64,000 nucleotides of DNA from Methanoprimaticola sp047501175 (GTDB taxonomy: Archaea; Thermoplasmatota; Thermoplasmata; Methanomassiliicoccales; Methanomethylophilaceae), in the NCBI RefSeq assembly GCF_047501175.1, contig NZ_JBEQWH010000001.1, forward strand, positions 238,576-302,575. Reading direction: 5' to 3'. The notes under the pieces were generated by a model, which did no database searches, was not told where the DNA came from, and saw only the letters and a program-made list of their open reading frames with translations. The position numbers and the translations under genes were made by a program. Position 1 is the stretch's first letter. Each line of letters starts with the position of its first letter. Shown piece after piece: positions 62,604 through 64,000 of the stretch.

Positions 62604-63727
62604 CCACCAAGCATATCGCGGTCGTTCCCGGGGACGGGATCGGGAAGGAGGTCATCGCCGCCGGGATGGAGGTCCTGGAGGCCGTCTCCGAGATATCGTC
62701 GTTCGGCATGGACGCCGAGTACGTCGACATCGGTTCCGAGAGGTATCTCAGGACCGGGGAGCTCCTCACGGACGATGACATATCGCTGCTGAAGGGCAAG
62801 GACGCTATCTATTTCGGCGCCATCGGCGACCCGCGCGTCTCCCCCGGCATACTGGAGCAGGGGATCCTCCTGAGGATGCGCGCGGTCTTCGACCAGTACA
62901 TCAACCTGCGTCCCGTGACGTCCTGGTTCCCGCTGGTCCCGCTGAAGCGCGAGGTGCCCTTCGACATACACTTCCTGAGGGAGAACACGGAGGACTTCTA
63001 CATGGGTGCCAACGGTACGTTCGGACCCAATTCGGGAGGGGACTCCGCACACGTCCACGTGAGCAGGGAGCTGTACGACATCGACATAGACCTGGTCGCG
63101 AAGGCGTCCAACGGCGACGATTTCGCGTTCGAGATCGGACTCCTGTCCAGGACGGCGGTCACGAGGTTCGCCGACTACTGCTGCCGCTACGCCCTGGACC
63201 GCGGTGACGGGAAGGTGACTCTGGTGGACAAGGCGAACGTCATAACGAGGAACTACGGCATGCAGAGGGAGATCTTCGGGGAGAAGGCCGCCGAGTACGG
63301 CCTGGACCTGGAGTTCATGTTCGTCGATGCCATGGCGATGGCCATGATCGTCCGTCCGGAGACGTTCGGCACGGTCGCGGTGCCCAACCTGTTCGGGGAC
63401 ATCCTCACCGACCTGGGGGCGCAGCTGCAGGGAGGTCTAGGGATGGGCGGCAGCGGGAACATCAATCCTGAGGGGGTCAGCATGTTCGAGCCCATCCATG
63501 GGTCCGCCCCCGACATCGCGGGTCGCGGACTGGCCAATCCCATAGCCGCGGTCCTGGCGGCCCAGATGCTCCTCGAGAACCAGGGCTTCCCCGATGAGGG
63601 ACGGATGCTGCACGATGCAGTGCGCCATGTCCTGGACGCCGGCATGACCACGCCCGATCTCGGAGGGTCGCTGACCACCTCCCAGGTAGGAAAGGCTATT
63701 GCGGACTTCGTCCTCGGGCAGAAGTGA
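62600..63727 (+). CDS. leuB: 3-Isopropylmalate dehydrogenase
   Basis: A 375-residue NAD-dependent oxidative decarboxylase, last step before transamination in leucine synthesis. Starts MTTKHIAVVPGDGIGKEVIA; substrate Arg motif LRMRAVFDQYINLRPV, RENTEDFYMGANGT, catalytic Lys/Asp region DKANVITRNYGMQREIF and FVDAMAMAMI, and NAD motif EPIHGSAPDIAGRGLANPIA. Homoisocitrate dehydrogenase is a possible second activity in methanogens. A Pcc1 gene follows five bases later. Confidence 0.92.
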   Translation: MTTKHIAVVPGDGIGKEVIAAGMEVLEAVSEISSFGMDAEYVDIGSERYLRTGELLTDDDISLLKGKDAIYFGAIGDPRVSPGILEQGILLRMRAVFDQYINLRPVTSWFPLVPLKREVPFDIHFLRENTEDFYMGANGTFGPNSGGDSAHVHVSRELYDIDIDLVAKASNGDDFAFEIGLLSRTAVTRFADYCCRYALDRGDGKVTLVDKANVITRNYGMQREIFGEKAAEYGLDLEFMFVDAMAMAMIVRPETFGTVAVPNLFGDILTDLGAQLQGGLGMGGSGNINPEGVSMFEPIHGSAPDIAGRGLANPIAAVLAAQMLLENQGFPDEGRMLHDAVRHVLDAGMTTPDLGGSLTTSQVGKAIADFVLGQK

Positions 63728-63731
63728 TACG

Positions 63732-63946
63732 ATGATCTCCCTGCAGCTTGAGATAGATTACGACGACGAGACCGTCGCCAGAGCGGTCATGGATTCCCTG
63801 GGGCCGGACAACACGGGCTACGTCGAGTCGGAGCTGCAGGGGTCGAAACTCATTTTCAGGATATCCTCGGAGTCCGCAGGGACACTCAGGAACACCGCGG
63901 ACGACCTCATGGCCTGTATAAAGACCGCAGAGGCATCCGCGGGCCT
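63732..63946 (+). CDS. KEOPS complex subunit Pcc1, 3' end lost
   Basis: Starts MISLQLEIDYDDETVARAVM; the dimerising alpha/beta fold continues ESELQGSKLIFRISSESAGT and LRNTADDLMACIKTAEAS, matching Pcc1. Nearly the whole domain (about 72 residues) is present before the sequence becomes poly-G. It probably extends the leu transcript. The second KEOPS subunit, Cgi121, is at 31854. Confidence 0.8.

Positions 63947-64000
<54 letters not shown>

Overview
This window is archaeal. It encodes sn-glycerol-1-phosphate dehydrogenase, a membrane-anchored LonB protease, archaeal HMG-CoA synthase in a COG1709/thiolase/DUF35 cluster, GHMP-type homoserine kinase, archaeal NadM, Hel308, two KEOPS subunits and a UPF0179 protein. 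Promoters are TATA boxes about 25-30 bp before starts, many of which look leaderless. Almost every gene ends in TGA. TAG is nearly absent, and one TAG lies inside an otherwise intact flavoprotein frame. Together these suggest a Thermoplasmatota methanogen of the Methanomassiliicoccales type, a pyrrolysine-using lineage. No rRNA, mcr or pyl gene is present to prove it, so this placement is inference.

Layout. (1) About 1-6534: a dense all-minus-strand block of small, mostly unrecognisable genes joined by ATGA overlaps. It includes a serine recombinase, winged-helix and zinc-ribbon proteins, and a large HTH protein preceded by repeat-rich DNA. It abuts the 3' end of tRNA-Pro(CGG), as an integrated element would. 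(2) 6696-14270: a universal stress protein, then a six-gene Hyf-like membrane complex whose large subunit has lost all four Ni-Fe cysteines. (3) 14416-20431: aconitase, a DUF5714 protein, a PAP2 phosphatase, a broken Fic gene, an AhpD-like protein and an inositol-phosphatase-like protein. (4) 20457-25235: tandem PPK2 and the mevalonate-entry cluster, whose thiolase lacks the usual nucleophilic Cys. (5) 25311-36824: Rad50/Mre11 diverging from an HTH gene across palindromes, a DUF4143 ATPase behind a tandem repeat, KEOPS Cgi121, ThrB-ThrC and Hel308 with a PCNA-binding tail. (6) 36889-46787: a transglutaminase-like surface protein without its catalytic residues, LonB, NadM, PncC, an E1-like protein, PurC, UPF0179, G1P dehydrogenase, the UAG-containing flavoprotein, superoxide reductase and a charged coiled-coil protein. 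(7) 46898-57830: an MgtA-type P-ATPase, then a three-gene TerB-N/TerB-C + BrxD-like ATPase + Lhr-like helicase module, a 500-bp stretch with a tiny membrane ORF and RNA hairpins, and a GntR-controlled ABC exporter. (8) 58020-63946: DapB, leuA-leuC-leuD-leuB, and KEOPS Pcc1 cut by a terminal poly-G run.

The most striking signal is just before leuA. A TATA box and a Shine-Dalgarno site precede a 14-codon ORF with five consecutive leucine codons, followed by a T-run touching the leuA start. This looks like leucine leader-peptide attenuation in an archaeon. Next are the in-frame UAG flavoprotein, the TerB/BrxD/helicase module, the Ni-Fe-less Hyf-like complex and the Cys-less thiolase. All family assignments are by eye from motifs; no database search was possible.
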